Part shown: one piece after another, positions 18,933-28,484 of the stretch
How positions within the stretch are numbered: the stretch's first letter is position 1
Layout of the letters: every line of letters starts with the position of its first letter
NCBI RefSeq assembly: GCF_900113835.1
Contig: NZ_FOQV01000003.1
Coordinates: 1-64,000, forward strand
Source: Allobosea sp. OK403
GTDB taxonomy: Bacteria; Pseudomonadota; Alphaproteobacteria; Rhizobiales; Beijerinckiaceae
Length of the DNA: 64,000 nt
Reading direction: 5' to 3'
Made by a program: the position numbers and the translations under genes
Notes under the pieces: model-generated
What the model saw: the letters and a program-made list of their open reading frames with translations, nothing else
What the model was told of the DNA's origin: nothing
Database searches by the model: none

Positions 18933-21020
18933 ATGCGCCCTTTGAGCATCGCCGTCGCCGTGCTTGCCGTGATCGCCCTCATCGTCGGCCAGCAAAGCGG
19001 CAGCGCCGGAGCCATCGGGATGGGCGTCATCGGCCTGCTGCTTGCCGCCGCGACATGGCAGGCCGCCGCGATCGCGACGTTTCTCAGGATCTTCTCGGTC
19101 ATCTTCGGCGTCGAGTATGTGCTCACCGGCGCCGCCTTCCTGGTCGCCCAATCCGGCGCCTGGCCCCAGGCCTGGCAGGCGCTCGTGCCGCCGGCCAGCC
19201 TGACGATCACGATCGCGGTCTTCGGCCTGGTGGTCTACGCGATCTCGTTCGTGCCGAGCATCCAGCGCATCGCGCGGCTGGCCTCCCCCTATTTCGAGGC
19301 TCAGGAGCCGACGGCCGCTCAGATGTGGCCGGCGGGACCGTTCAGGATCGGCACGGGCCGGATGGGAGTGCTGCTACTGGTCTTCCTGGTCGTGCTCAAC
19401 CAGTTGCAGGTCGGCATCTCGCTCAGGCTGTCCTTCTTCAACCGCGATTTCTACAACGCGATCCAGGAGAAGGACGCCGCCAGCTTCTGGTACCAGCTCA
19501 TCTATGTGTTCAGCGTCTGGGCGGCGATCTCGGTCATCTCCAACCTGATTGAGCTCTTCGCCAACTACACGCTGCTGATCCGCTGGCGGCGCTGGATGGC
19601 GGAGAAGTTCAGCGCCGCCTGGCTGCGCAACGGTACCCACTACCGCGTCTCTCTTGCGGGCAGCGCCGACAACCCCGACCAGCGCATCGCCGAAGATACC
19701 CGCTCCTTCGTCAACCAGACCTACGGCTTCGCGCTGCCGCTGTTGACGCAGGTGTCGACACTGGTCTCGTTCTCGATCATCCTCTGGTCCATCCCAGTGG
19801 CGAGCAAGGTGCCTGGCACCGATATCACCGTTCCCGGCTTCATCTTCTGGATGGCGCTGATCTACTCGGTCGCGGCAACCTGGCTCGCCCACATGATCGG
19901 GCGGCCCATGATCGGGCTGGAGTTCGAGCAGGAACGGCGCGAGGCGACTTTCCGCTTCTCGCTGGCGCGGCTGCGCGAATACTCCGAACAGATCGCGCTG
20001 ATGCGCGGCGAGGGCTCGGAGCAGCGCCACCTTAGCCAGCGCTTCGGCGATATCGTATCCAATTTCTACCGACTGGTCTGGGCGCGACTGAAACTGAACA
20101 GCTTCATCTACTCATTCGGCCAGGCTAACGTCGTCGTCCCCTATATCCTGTTAGCTCCGCATTACTTCGCCGGTACGATTACACTCGGCATCATGACGCA
20201 GGTCGCCTCGGCCTTCGACCGGGTCCAGACCGCGATGTCCTTCTTCATCGATCGTTACCAGACGATCGCCCAATATGTCGCCTCGATCAACCGCCTCACC
20301 ACCTTCGAGGCCGCGATCGCGCAGGCGGCAAGCGCCAGCGACAAAGGCATCCATGAGGTGCCCGCCAAGGGCGACGCGGTGCATGTCGACGAGGCCACGC
20401 TCAGCCTGCCCAACGGCCAGCCGATCGTGCGGGTCCGCGATCTCGACCTCGGCACAGGCCAGCGGACACTGGTCATCGGCCCGTCGGGCTCGGGCAAGTC
20501 GACGCTGTTTCGCGCCATTGCCGGGATCTGGCCCTTCGGCCAGGGCAAAGTCGGCATCCCCACCGGAGCCGAGATCATGCTGCTGCCACAGCGCCCCTAT
20601 CTACCCCAGGGCAGCCTGCGCGCGGCGCTTGCCTATCCCGCGCCGGTGGATGCCTATGGCGAGGCCGAGATCAAGGCAGCAATGCATCTGACCAAGCTCG
20701 ACCATCTTTCCGAGCGGCTCGACGAGGTCGATCTCTGGGGCCAGCGTCTTTCCGGCGGCGAGCAGCAGCGCCTGGCCGTGGCACGCGCCCTGCTGACGAA
20801 GCCCGACTGGCTCTTCCTGGATGAAGCGACAGCCTCGCTCGACGAGAAGCTGGAGGGCGAGATCTATGCCGCGATCGAGCAGGCGCTGCCGCAGACCAAG
20901 ATCGTCTCGATCGGCCACCGCTCGACGCTGCGGGCGATGCATGATTCGATCGTGATCATGCAGCCGAACGACGACGGCACCTTCAGCCCCAAGGCGGAAA
21001 GCCGGGAGATGGTCGGTTAG
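18933..21020 (+). CDS. ABC transporter, fused permease-ATPase (SbmA/YddA, ABC_membrane_2 type)
   Basis: 695 residues. N-terminal hydrophobic segment with extra helices (residues 1-100), then the SbmA/BacA-like membrane domain (RLSFFNRDFYNAIQEKDAAS, NPDQRIAEDTRSFVNQTYGF) and a C-terminal ATPase domain. The ATPase carries Walker A GPSGSGKST, signature LSGGEQQRLAVARA, Walker B DWLFLDEATASLD and switch His in SIGHRSTLRAMHD. The NPDQRI-D motif is typical of the ABCD/YddA group that moves fatty acyl compounds, vitamin B12-like molecules or peptides. ATG 18933 has AGGA nine bases upstream, better than the TTG at 18927. Confidence 0.92.
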   Translation: MRPLSIAVAVLAVIALIVGQQSGSAGAIGMGVIGLLLAAATWQAAAIATFLRIFSVIFGVEYVLTGAAFLVAQSGAWPQAWQALVPPASLTITIAVFGLVVYAISFVPSIQRIARLASPYFEAQEPTAAQMWPAGPFRIGTGRMGVLLLVFLVVLNQLQVGISLRLSFFNRDFYNAIQEKDAASFWYQLIYVFSVWAAISVISNLIELFANYTLLIRWRRWMAEKFSAAWLRNGTHYRVSLAGSADNPDQRIAEDTRSFVNQTYGFALPLLTQVSTLVSFSIILWSIPVASKVPGTDITVPGFIFWMALIYSVAATWLAHMIGRPMIGLEFEQERREATFRFSLARLREYSEQIALMRGEGSEQRHLSQRFGDIVSNFYRLVWARLKLNSFIYSFGQANVVVPYILLAPHYFAGTITLGIMTQVASAFDRVQTAMSFFIDRYQTIAQYVASINRLTTFEAAIAQAASASDKGIHEVPAKGDAVHVDEATLSLPNGQPIVRVRDLDLGTGQRTLVIGPSGSGKSTLFRAIAGIWPFGQGKVGIPTGAEIMLLPQRPYLPQGSLRAALAYPAPVDAYGEAEIKAAMHLTKLDHLSERLDEVDLWGQRLSGGEQQRLAVARALLTKPDWLFLDEATASLDEKLEGEIYAAIEQALPQTKIVSIGHRSTLRAMHDSIVIMQPNDDGTFSPKAESREMVG

Positions 21021-21040
21021 TTACCCCCGCTTCCGGAGGA

Positions 21041-21346
21041 GCGCGGGGAACCCTCTCCTATAAGGAGAGGGCAGGTGAGGTGTCGGCCGTTTGATGCTTT
21101 GGCCGTGGTCTCACCGCTGCTCCATCGTCATTGCGAGCGTAGCGAAGCAATCCAGGGGACGTAGAGCGAGCCCTCCTGGATTGCTTCGCTACGCTCGCAA
21201 TGACGGCAAGGTTTCAACGCCACTGGTCCAGGGGCCGACACCTCACCCCTGCCCCTCTCACTGAACCCGGGTATACCCGGGTTCAGCACTCAGAGTGTCG
21301 AAGTCGGGTAGACCCGACTTCGATGCAGGAGAGGGGTTCCCCGCGC
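21041..21346. repeat. Composite nested palindromic element with terminal inverted repeats
   Basis: Outer arms GCGCGGGGAACCCTCTCC (21041-21058) and GGAGAGGGGTTCCCCGCGC (21328-21346) are inverted repeats. Inside them a second pair (GGCAGGTGAGGTGTCGGCC / GGCCGACACCTCACCCCTGC) encloses a third palindrome at 21126-21206 (CGTCATTGCGAGCGTAGCGA and its complement). Two further small hairpins follow: CTGAACCCGGG-TATA-CCCGGGTTCAG and GAAGTCGGGTAGACCCGACTTC. No open frame of interest. A related unit is at 39581-39838. Confidence 0.85.
21126..21206. repeat. Palindromic element CGTCATTGCGAGCG family (R5), nested
   Basis: CGTCATTGCGAGCGTAGCGA plus AGCAATCCAGG at the left and the complement CCTGGATTGCTTCGCTACGC plus TCGCAATGACGG at the right. 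Sits in the centre of the composite element 21041-21346, so one repeat has apparently inserted into another. Confidence 0.9.
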
Positions 21347-21374
21347 CCCGAAATGACGATGGCGGTTCCCGCGC

Positions 21375-21857
21375 TCAGAGACCGCGCTCGAAGCGCACCT
21401 CGCCGGCCGCGCCCTTGACGACCAGCTTGCCGTCGACGATGTCCCAATTGCGGGCGGCGCGCAGCGCGGTGAGATAGGCGCGCTCGAAATCGAGCAGGCC
21501 CTTGTCGCAGGTCCGCTTGGTCAGCGCGATCGGCCCGACCGCGAGGCCCTGCTGGCGCAGCGGATAGGCGGTAGCCGAGAAGGTGTTGCAGCCGCCAAAG
21601 CCGGTGCCGCGCAGATTGGCGTCGATCAGGAAGGTGGCGCGGCGATCGGAGATCGGCTTGCCGTTCAGCGAACTCGCGGCCCAGGAGGCGCCGGTCGGGA
21701 AGGACTTCTCCTGCTCGGCTGGCGGAATCTGCTGCTGTTGCTCCTGCGGCGCCTGCCGGCCGCGCCGGCTTTGGGCCTCGGCGGAACCAGCCATGAGCGA
21801 AGCCATCGGCACAAGCGCGGCGAGAAGGGCGGCATAGCCAAAGCGTCGGTTCGTCAT
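21375..21857 (-). CDS. META domain (HslJ-like) exported protein
   Basis: 160 residues with a signal peptide (MTNRRFGYAALLAALVPMAS followed by an AEA-type cleavage site), a Gln-rich linker (QAPQEQQQQIPPAEQ) and a META domain. The domain begins SWAASSLNGKPISDRRATFL and contains GTGFGGCNTFSATAY and LALTKRTC-like AIALTKRTCDKGLLDFE features. The N-terminus of META proteins often carries this single Cys near GCN. Homologues are linked to stress or novobiocin resistance, but the molecular role is unknown. ATG 21857 chosen; 21875 would add six residues before the signal. Confidence 0.82.
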   Translation of the reverse strand: MTNRRFGYAALLAALVPMASLMAGSAEAQSRRGRQAPQEQQQQIPPAEQEKSFPTGASWAASSLNGKPISDRRATFLIDANLRGTGFGGCNTFSATAYPLRQQGLAVGPIALTKRTCDKGLLDFERAYLTALRAARNWDIVDGKLVVKGAAGEVRFERGL

Positions 21858-22037
21858 TCTATCACCCGCAGTCATGCCCGCGACGATAGCGCGCGAGCTC
21901 TCCCTGTTGAAAGCGCGTAACGGCGTATTGTTCCGGGATCAATCAGGAAGGTGAGCCATGGACCCGAATTGCGGGATTTATGGGGCCTGCGCCCACCGAC
22001 ATCAGCAATCTCCGCCGCCCCCTGTCCGGCGCAGCGA

Positions 22038-23012
22038 TCAGATGCGCGCCAGCAGCCGCTCGATCAGCGGATTGGCCTTGCGGAAGACGTAATCGGGCGC
22101 GCTCACCGTGATTTCGTCCGCGCCCGACCGCGCGAGATGCTCGACCAGCGCGAAAACCGACTTCTCCGGGCAGTGCAGCACCTGCACGCCGCCCTGCCCG
22201 GCCAGGCCGAAAGGCAGCCTCGCGCCGAACTGGGTGGTGATCGCCTCGAGCGCTTCCGACGTCACGCCGATATCGCGGGCGCGGATCTCGCGCACGGTGC
22301 GCGCCTCTTCCTCAGCGGCGATTCGCGACAGGATGGCGGTCGCAGCAGCGCGCGCCCGCGCGCCCCAAGGCGCCCGCACGGAAGCGACGAGATTGGCTTC
22401 CGACGCCAACATCACGCCATCGTCGAGCACCTTCAGGGCGTTGGCCGCCAAGGTGCTGCCGGTCGTGGTGATGTCGACCACGATCTCGGCCGTGCCGGCG
22501 GCGGGCGCTCCCTCGGTCGCGCCCAGGCTCTCGACGATGCGGTAATCGGCAAGGCCGTGCTGGGCGAAGAAGCGGCGGGTCAGGTTCACATATTTCGTGG
22601 CGACGCGCAGCTTGCGGCCCTGGCGGACGCGCATGGTCGAAGCGACATCGTCGAGATCGGCCATGCTGCGCACATCGATCCAGGCCTGGGGCACTGCGAC
22701 GACGACATTGGCGTGGCCGAAGCCGAGCGGGGTCAGCATCGCGACGGCGGCATCCGCATCGGGAACCTGCTCGCGCACCAGATCCTCGCCGGTGACGCCG
22801 AGATGGACCGCGCCCGAAGCCAGCTGGGCGACGATCTCGTAAGCCGAGAGGAAAGCGACCTCCGCCCCCTCCAGCCCGGCGATGGTGCCGCGATAATCGC
22901 GCGCGCCGCGCGACTGCACGAATTTCAGCCCGGCGCGGCCGAAGAAGGCGGTGGCGTTCTCCTGCAGCCGGCCCTTGGAGGGAACGGCGAGGACGAGGGC
23001 CGGATCGCTCAT
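22038..23012 (-). CDS. hisG: ATP phosphoribosyltransferase catalytic subunit HisG
   Basis: First enzyme of histidine biosynthesis, condensing ATP and PRPP. 324 residues, starting [20 protein letters not shown], with the PRPP-binding loop [20 protein letters not shown]. The four-base overlap with hisZ (stop and start share ATGA at 23009-23012) shows translational coupling and agrees with the HisG-HisZ complex. The length is typical of alphaproteobacterial HisG proteins that still depend on HisZ, in my recollection longer than the 200-230 residue short form. Confidence 0.95.
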   Translation of the reverse strand: MSDPALVLAVPSKGRLQENATAFFGRAGLKFVQSRGARDYRGTIAGLEGAEVAFLSAYEIVAQLASGAVHLGVTGEDLVREQVPDADAAVAMLTPLGFGHANVVVAVPQAWIDVRSMADLDDVASTMRVRQGRKLRVATKYVNLTRRFFAQHGLADYRIVESLGATEGAPAAGTAEIVVDITTTGSTLAANALKVLDDGVMLASEANLVASVRAPWGARARAAATAILSRIAAEEEARTVREIRARDIGVTSEALEAITTQFGARLPFGLAGQGGVQVLHCPEKSVFALVEHLARSGADEITVSAPDYVFRKANPLIERLLARI

Positions 23013-24121
23013 GACTTGTCTCCCGCCAGCCGGTCGAGCCAGAGCGAAGCGCCCACCGCCGGAATGGAACCGGGCGCCCCGAGCCGCCCCAGCACATGGT
23101 CGTAGCGCCCGCCGCCGGCGACCGGCTTGCCGTCAGCGCGGGCGGCATCATGCAATTCGAAGATGAAGCCGGTGTAGTAGTCGAGATTGCGGGCGAAACC
23201 GGCGGCGAAGGCGATCTGCGTCACATCGACCCCGCGCACGGCAAGGAAGCCGGTGCGCTCGTCGAACGCGTCGAGCTGGCGGCCGAGATCGAGCGAGGCG
23301 CGCTCGGCCAGAGCGCGCAGGGAGGCCGACGCCGTGTCGGGATCGCCGGAGATGGCGAGCACCTGGCCGAGCAGCGCCTTGACGTCGGCATTGACCGGGT
23401 TCTCACGCTCGGCCGCCCGCGCCAGGAAGCGCTCGGCGATGTCGCCGGCCGTCCGGCCACCCACCGTCGAGATGCCGGCGATCGACAAGACATCCTCGAC
23501 GAAGGCTTTTGCCGCCTTGGGATCCTGGCCTTCCAGCGCCTTGAGCAGGCCGGCATGAGCGGCATCGCCCTCAGGCTGCGGGGCGTCGAGCGCGGCGGTG
23601 GCCTCTGCGCCCTTGCCCTGCACGGCCGCGCGCATGAAGCGGCGGCGGGCGCCCTGGGGCACGGCGAGCCCGTCGAGCAAGGCATTGAGCAAGGCGACAT
23701 CGCCCATCACGATCTTCGGCTCGGCGAGGCCGAGCGCGGCGGCGGCCTCGATCGTCAGCGCCATGATCTCGGCGTCGGCAGCGGCGAAATCGGTGCGGCC
23801 GAAGGATTCAAGCCCGGCCTGCGAGAACTCGCCGGGTTCGCCCGAGCGCATGCGGAAGACCGGGCCGGCATAGGCATAGGCCGCAGGCTCGGTCGAGCGT
23901 GCGGCGATGTGATCGAGCGCGACGGGAATGGTGTATTCGGGCCGCAGGCACCAGTCGCGCCCCTCGGCATCCTGCGTCATGAAGATGCGGCGGCGGATAT
24001 CCTCGCCGGAGAGGTCGAGGAAGACGTCGGCAGGCTGCAGGATCGCCGGCTCGGCGCGGCCATAGCCTTCGCGCGCGAAAAGCGCGATCACGGTCTCGAT
24101 GCTGGCACGGATGGCGGGCAC
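23009..24121 (-). CDS. hisZ: ATP phosphoribosyltransferase regulatory subunit HisZ
   Basis: 370 residues, a class II aminoacyl-tRNA synthetase-like protein without ligase function that activates HisG and mediates histidine feedback. Shows [40 protein letters not shown] and [14 protein letters not shown], the HisS-like motifs. The gene lies between hisS and hisG on the same strand, the conserved order hisS-hisZ-hisG seen in this lineage. Start [15 protein letters not shown] at 24121. Confidence 0.94.
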   Translation of the reverse strand: MPAIRASIETVIALFAREGYGRAEPAILQPADVFLDLSGEDIRRRIFMTQDAEGRDWCLRPEYTIPVALDHIAARSTEPAAYAYAGPVFRMRSGEPGEFSQAGLESFGRTDFAAADAEIMALTIEAAAALGLAEPKIVMGDVALLNALLDGLAVPQGARRRFMRAAVQGKGAEATAALDAPQPEGDAAHAGLLKALEGQDPKAAKAFVEDVLSIAGISTVGGRTAGDIAERFLARAAERENPVNADVKALLGQVLAISGDPDTASASLRALAERASLDLGRQLDAFDERTGFLAVRGVDVTQIAFAAGFARNLDYYTGFIFELHDAARADGKPVAGGGRYDHVLGRLGAPGSIPAVGASLWLDRLAGDKS

Positions 24122-24213
24122 GGCGGTTGATCCTGTTGCGGCCGCTGTCCTAGCAGCGGCGTGCGGTATTTTCGACGGTTTTTAGGGAATTGGGTGAACG
24201 GGATTTGGAGAGG

Positions 24214-24365
24214 CGTCATTCCCAGGCGGAGCGCCTCACCGTCATGGTCGGGCTTGTCCCGACCATCCACGTCTTCCGCCGTCGCGCGCTACGACCAAGA
24301 CGTGGATGCTCGCCACAAGGGCGAGCATGACGGCTGGAGCCCCAGGTCAAGCCCGAGCATGACGG
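24214..24365. repeat. Palindromic element of the CGTCATTCC superfamily (R8), overlapping the hisS 3' end
   Basis: Left edge CGTCATTCCCAGGCGGAGCG, right edge CCCCAGGTCAAGCCCGAGCA followed by TGACGG. Internal inverted pairs include GTCGGGCTTGTCCCGAC and CCACGTCTTCC / AAGACGTGG. The last 19 bases (24347-24365) are the stop and final codons of hisS. Confidence 0.8.
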
Positions 24366-25927
24366 GCAAGCACCCGCTTCACCCCTTCGACCAGCTCCGC
24401 CACCGGCACGGCAAACTGCGCCTGCGCCTGCCGCTCCTTGTGCTCGGCGGAATCCTTGACCTCGCGCCCGGCGGCGGCGAGCTCGGCCCCCAGGATCAGA
24501 TCCTTGATGATCACGGTGCCGGCGTCCCGTTCAGAAGAACCTTGAATGACCGCGCAGACCGCGCCGCGCTTGTCGGCATATTTCATCTGGGCGTTGAAGC
24601 CCGACGAGCCGAGATAGAGGTCGGCCCGCAGCAAGGGCTTGCCGGCCTCATCCCTGGCCTGGCGCAGCTCAGAGACGAAAGCCTGATAGCCCGGCATGTG
24701 CTCGGGCGACTTGTTGTCCATCGCGGTGACGACGACGAGCGGGAGCTCCGCCTTGGCGTCGACGATCGGCGATTTCACCGCCTTCAACGCCGAATAGAGC
24801 CTGGACACGCCGATCGAGAAGCCCGTGGCCGGCACCGGCTCGGGCCGGAAGCGCCCGACGAGCCCGTCATAGCGCCCGCCGCCCGCGACAGAGCCGAAGC
24901 GCACGACCTGGCCGTCGTCATTGGTGACCGGGAAGGTCAGTTCGACCTCGTAGACCGGGCCGGTGTAATATTCGAGGCCGCGGACGACTGAGGGGTCGAT
25001 GCGGATGCGGTCGTTGCCATAACCCGACGCAACCAGCAATTTCGACATCTCGTCGAGCGTATTGACGCCTTCATACAGTACCGGATTCTCGCTACTGAGA
25101 GAATCCCAGGCTGTCTTGCTGACATCCCAGTCTTCAATGCCGGTCAAAACGTCGAGGAAGGCAGTGCGGCCTGCGTAAGTTGAAAAATCGGCACGAAGCA
25201 GTGCCAAGACAACATTGCTCTGCGGCTCACTCAGCCCCGCGCCCTTCGTAAAATCCCCGCTCTCGTCCTTGCGCCCGTCGCCAAGCAGCAGCTTCACGCC
25301 TTCCGGACCGAACTTGTCGAGCTTGTCGATCGCGCGCAGCACGGTCAGCCGGCGGCCGGCATGTTCCTCGCCGCCCAGCCCGATCGCCTCCATCACGCCG
25401 TCGAGCACCTTGCGGTTGTTGACCTTGACGACATAGTCGCCGCGCTTGATGCCCAGCGCCTCCATCGTATCGGCGGCGAGCATGCAGATCTCGGCATCGG
25501 CCGCGACCGAACCCGCGCCGACGATATCGGCGTCGAACTGCATGAACTGGCGGAAACGCCCAGGACCCGGCTTCTCATTGCGGAAGACATAGCCGGCGCG
25601 ATAGCTGCGATAAGGCTTCGGCAGCGCGTCGTAATTCTCCGCGACATAGCGGGCGAGCGGCGCGGTCAGGTCGTAGCGCAGCGAGAGCCACTGCTCGTCA
25701 TCGTCCTGGAAGGAGAAGACGCCCTCATTGGGCCGGTCCTGATCGGGCAGGAATTTGCCGAGCGCATCGGAAAACTCGACGAAGGGCGTCTCGACCGGAT
25801 CGAAGCCATAACGCGAGAAGCTCTCGCGGATGACCCCGAGCATGCGCTCGGTTGCCGCGACGTCGGCGGGGCCGCGATCGACGAAACCACGCGGCTGGCG
25901 GGCTTTGAGCTTGTCGGGCTTCGACAT
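24347..25927 (-). CDS. hisS: Histidyl-tRNA synthetase
   Basis: 526 residues, class II synthetase charging tRNA-His. Motif 2 region [20 protein letters not shown], the histidine-binding [18 protein letters not shown] and motif 3 [15 protein letters not shown] are present, followed by the anticodon-binding domain. The N-terminal [20 protein letters not shown] and the insertion with [15 protein letters not shown] fit the alphaproteobacterial type. ATG 25927 chosen over an open frame reaching 26014. The C-terminal RHARA is encoded by the edge of a palindromic repeat (see findings). Confidence 0.96.
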   Translation of the reverse strand: MSKPDKLKARQPRGFVDRGPADVAATERMLGVIRESFSRYGFDPVETPFVEFSDALGKFLPDQDRPNEGVFSFQDDDEQWLSLRYDLTAPLARYVAENYDALPKPYRSYRAGYVFRNEKPGPGRFRQFMQFDADIVGAGSVAADAEICMLAADTMEALGIKRGDYVVKVNNRKVLDGVMEAIGLGGEEHAGRRLTVLRAIDKLDKFGPEGVKLLLGDGRKDESGDFTKGAGLSEPQSNVVLALLRADFSTYAGRTAFLDVLTGIEDWDVSKTAWDSLSSENPVLYEGVNTLDEMSKLLVASGYGNDRIRIDPSVVRGLEYYTGPVYEVELTFPVTNDDGQVVRFGSVAGGGRYDGLVGRFRPEPVPATGFSIGVSRLYSALKAVKSPIVDAKAELPLVVVTAMDNKSPEHMPGYQAFVSELRQARDEAGKPLLRADLYLGSSGFNAQMKYADKRGAVCAVIQGSSERDAGTVIIKDLILGAELAAAGREVKDSAEHKERQAQAQFAVPVAELVEGVKRVLARHARA

Positions 25928-26088
25928 GGGATCTACTTCTCGGTCATGCGCGGCAGCGGCCGGCGCCGCTGGGTTCTTCCGCGTCGGGTTAGCCCGCTGG
26001 CGCGCCAGGGGCAAGCGCAGCGGCCGTCATCGCGCTGGTTTGGCAATGACAGCGCCGCAGCATCGCGCGGCGCAGCATGGGGGAAGAC

Positions 26089-26793
26089 ATGATCACCCGC
26101 CGGCTCCTGGGCGTCTTCGCCTGCCTCTTCGCCGCCGTCCTGCTGACCGCCTGCAGCCCCAGCGAGGCCGACCAGCGCAAGGCCTTCATCGCCTTCCTCA
26201 AGGACGACGTGCTCGCCAAGACGGGTCTGCGCCTGCCGCAGCCCGACGCCGAGAAGCAGAAATCCTTCGGCGCCTATGCCGAGCACTATGCCGTCATCAC
26301 CCGCTTCCATGAGCGCATGAACGCCTCCGTCGCCAAGCCTATGCAGGAGACGCTGGCCAAGAGCATGCCGCGCTCGATCGAGGATATCGTCGCGCGCAAG
26401 GCCGATCTCGTCACCGTGCGCAGCGGCTTCGCCGGCATGCGCGACGCGCTTGATCAGGCGCTCGCGACGGCGGCAAGCGAGAAGGCGGCGCTGAAGCAGC
26501 CCGAGGATCTCGCTGCTGTCTACGCGGCTGTCTACGACAAGGCCGTCACTGCGCCAGCCACCGCATTCCGCCAGGTCTTCCCGACCGCCGACGACGCCTT
26601 CGCAGCGATCATCGCGCTTGCCGATCTGATCGAAAGCAACCGGAAGGCGATCAAGCTCAACGGCTCGCAGATGGAGATTTCCAATCCCGCGCTGCGAACG
26701 AAAGTGCAGGCTGCGCTCGAAGCGATGAACGCCAAACAGCGCGGCATGACCGAGGCGCAGCAGACGCTGCGCCGGGCGGTTTTCGGGAATTAG
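26089..26793 (+). CDS. DUF3053 lipoprotein
   Basis: 234 residues of the DUF3053 family, function unknown. Lipoprotein signal MITRRLLGVFACLFAAVLLT followed by AC, with Cys21 the lipidated residue. The mature part is helical (RKAFIAFLKDDVLAKTGLRL, QKSFGAYAEHYAVITRFHER). ATG 26089 is preceded by GGGGAAG; an ATG at 26077 would add only four residues. Convergent with glcF, with a perfect palindrome between them. Confidence 0.85.
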   Translation: MITRRLLGVFACLFAAVLLTACSPSEADQRKAFIAFLKDDVLAKTGLRLPQPDAEKQKSFGAYAEHYAVITRFHERMNASVAKPMQETLAKSMPRSIEDIVARKADLVTVRSGFAGMRDALDQALATAASEKAALKQPEDLAAVYAAVYDKAVTAPATAFRQVFPTADDAFAAIIALADLIESNRKAIKLNGSQMEISNPALRTKVQAALEAMNAKQRGMTEAQQTLRRAVFGN

Positions 26794-26823
26794 GGCGGGC
26801 TGCTTGGGTTCGGAAGACGAGAA

Positions 26824-26868
26824 AGGCGGGGGGAACCCTCTCCCTACGGGAGAGGGTTCCCCCCGCCT
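26824..26868. terminator. Perfect 21-base-arm palindrome between convergent genes
   Basis: Arms 26824-26844 (AGGCGGGGGGAACCCTCTCC plus C) and 26848-26868 are exact complements around a three-base loop TAC. It probably terminates both the DUF3053 gene and glcF. The GGGGAACCCTCTCC arm is the same sequence that forms the ends of the composite element at 21041, so it belongs to that repeat family. Confidence 0.85.
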
Positions 26869-26913
26869 GCGCGATTTCAGGCAGAGGCACTCCGCGAGTA
26901 GGAACGAAGCCCG

Positions 26914-28290
26914 CTACTCCGCAGCAATCAGCCGCCCCGGCTCCCTGACCGGCACGTCCGCGATCCCCGCTGCCGCCAGCTTCTCGGGCAAGGGGCCGCC
27001 CGTCGCCCAGTCCAACAGTTCGGCGGTGTGGACGACCGGCGTCGTCGCGCCCTTGTCGGCAAAGCCCTTGGCGAGCTGGGTCATGCAGCCGATATTGCCG
27101 GTCGCGACCAGCACCGGCCGGGTCTTCTCGATATTGCCGATCTTGCGCTCGCGCAGCTGTCCCGCGATCTGCGGCTGGAGGATGTTGTAGACGCCGGCCG
27201 AGCCGCAGCAGATATGCCCCTCCGGCACCTCCTTGACCTTGAAGCCGGCGGCCGAGAGCAGGCGCTTGGGGCCGTCCTTGAGCTGCTGGCCATGCTGCAT
27301 CGAGCAGGCGGAGTGATAGGCGATCGGAATCGCGAGATCGCGCGCATGGCGCAGGTCGATCGTCTCGAGGAACTCGGTCACATCCTTGGCCAGGCCTGAG
27401 ACCGTGGCGGCCGTCTTGGCGTAGGCCGGCTCGTTGCGGAACATGAAGCCGTAATCCTTGATCGTGGTGCCGCAGCCCGAGGCCGTGATCAGGATCGCAT
27501 CCAGCCCCTCGCCGGTGACCTCAGTCATCCAGGCGTCGATATTGCGGCGGGCGAAGGCGAGCGCGTCGTGCTCGCGGCCCATATGATGGACGAGCGCGCC
27601 GCAGCAGCCCTCGCCCTTGGGCAGCACAACCTCGACGCCATGGCGCGTCAGCAGGCGGATCGTCGCCTCGTTGATCGCGGGATCGAGCACCGGCTGGGCA
27701 CAACCCGACAGGAGCGCGACGCGCTTGCGGCGCACGCCGGTGACGGGAAAACTTTGCGGCCCCTCCATCGTCGAGCGCGACGGCAGCCGGGCGGGCGCGA
27801 GCGCCAGCATCGCCTTCAGGCGCGCTCCGACGCCCGGCAGGCTGCCGAGCACGCCGGCAAAGGGCTTTGCCAGCATCGCGCCCAGCATGGCGAGCCTGAA
27901 GCGACCGGGATGCGGCAGGATCACTGAGAGCAGGCGGCGCAGCGCCTTGTCGGCGAAGCCGCGCTCATAAGTCTCCTCGATATGGGCGCGGGCATGGTCG
28001 ACGAGGTGCATGTAGTTCACCCCCGAGGGGCAGGTCGTCATGCAGGAGAGGCAGGAGAGGCAGCGGTCGACATGCTTCACCACCTCTTCGGTGGCGGGCT
28101 TGCCGTTCTCCAGCATGTCCTTGATCAGATAGATGCGCCCGCGCGGGCTATCGAGCTCGTCGCCGAGCAAGAGATAGGTCGGGCAGGTCGCGGTGCAGAA
28201 GCCGCAATGCACGCAGGTGCGCAAGATCTTCTCCGACGCCGGCAGGCGCGGATCGGAGGCGAGATGGGCGGGGGAGAAGTTGGTCTGCAT
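26914..28290 (-). CDS. glcF: Glycolate oxidase iron-sulfur subunit GlcF
   Basis: 458 residues. Two 4Fe-4S binding motifs, CVHCGFCTATCPTY and CLSCLSCMTTCPSG, followed by two CCG-type heterodisulfide-reductase domains (GEGCCGALVHHMG, GHICCGSAGVYN). Works with GlcD and GlcE to oxidise glycolate to glyoxylate and pass electrons to the respiratory chain. Last gene of the leftward glcD-glcE-glcF operon, separated from glcE by a palindromic repeat of about 150 bases. Confidence 0.95.
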   Translation of the reverse strand: MQTNFSPAHLASDPRLPASEKILRTCVHCGFCTATCPTYLLLGDELDSPRGRIYLIKDMLENGKPATEEVVKHVDRCLSCLSCMTTCPSGVNYMHLVDHARAHIEETYERGFADKALRRLLSVILPHPGRFRLAMLGAMLAKPFAGVLGSLPGVGARLKAMLALAPARLPSRSTMEGPQSFPVTGVRRKRVALLSGCAQPVLDPAINEATIRLLTRHGVEVVLPKGEGCCGALVHHMGREHDALAFARRNIDAWMTEVTGEGLDAILITASGCGTTIKDYGFMFRNEPAYAKTAATVSGLAKDVTEFLETIDLRHARDLAIPIAYHSACSMQHGQQLKDGPKRLLSAAGFKVKEVPEGHICCGSAGVYNILQPQIAGQLRERKIGNIEKTRPVLVATGNIGCMTQLAKGFADKGATTPVVHTAELLDWATGGPLPEKLAAAGIADVPVREPGRLIAAE

Positions 28291-28329
28291 GGCTACGCTC
28301 TGATCGTCCTGTCACCCGCAACGGCTCTT

Positions 28330-28480
28330 CCCTTCTCCCGGATGGGAGAAGGTGGCGCGGAGCGCCGGATGAGGGTGTCCCCTCTCAATAGGAGGTGCTG
28401 CGGCTCCGTCCCACCACAACAATCAGCGGCACACCCTCATCCCTGCCCTTCTCCCATCCGGGAGAAGGGTTCCCCGCGCC
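28330..28480. repeat. Palindromic element of the GGGGAACCCTTCTCCC family between glcE and glcF
   Basis: Hairpins CCCTTCTCCCGGATGGGAGA and TTCTCCCATCCGGGAGAAGG flank a pair of inverted segments (CGGATGAGGGTGTCCCC and GGCACACCCTCATCCC). The right end GGTTCCCCGCGCC matches the ends of the composite elements at 21041 and 39581. It lies inside the glc operon, so it may process or partially terminate the transcript. Confidence 0.8.
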
Positions 28481-28484
28481 TCTC

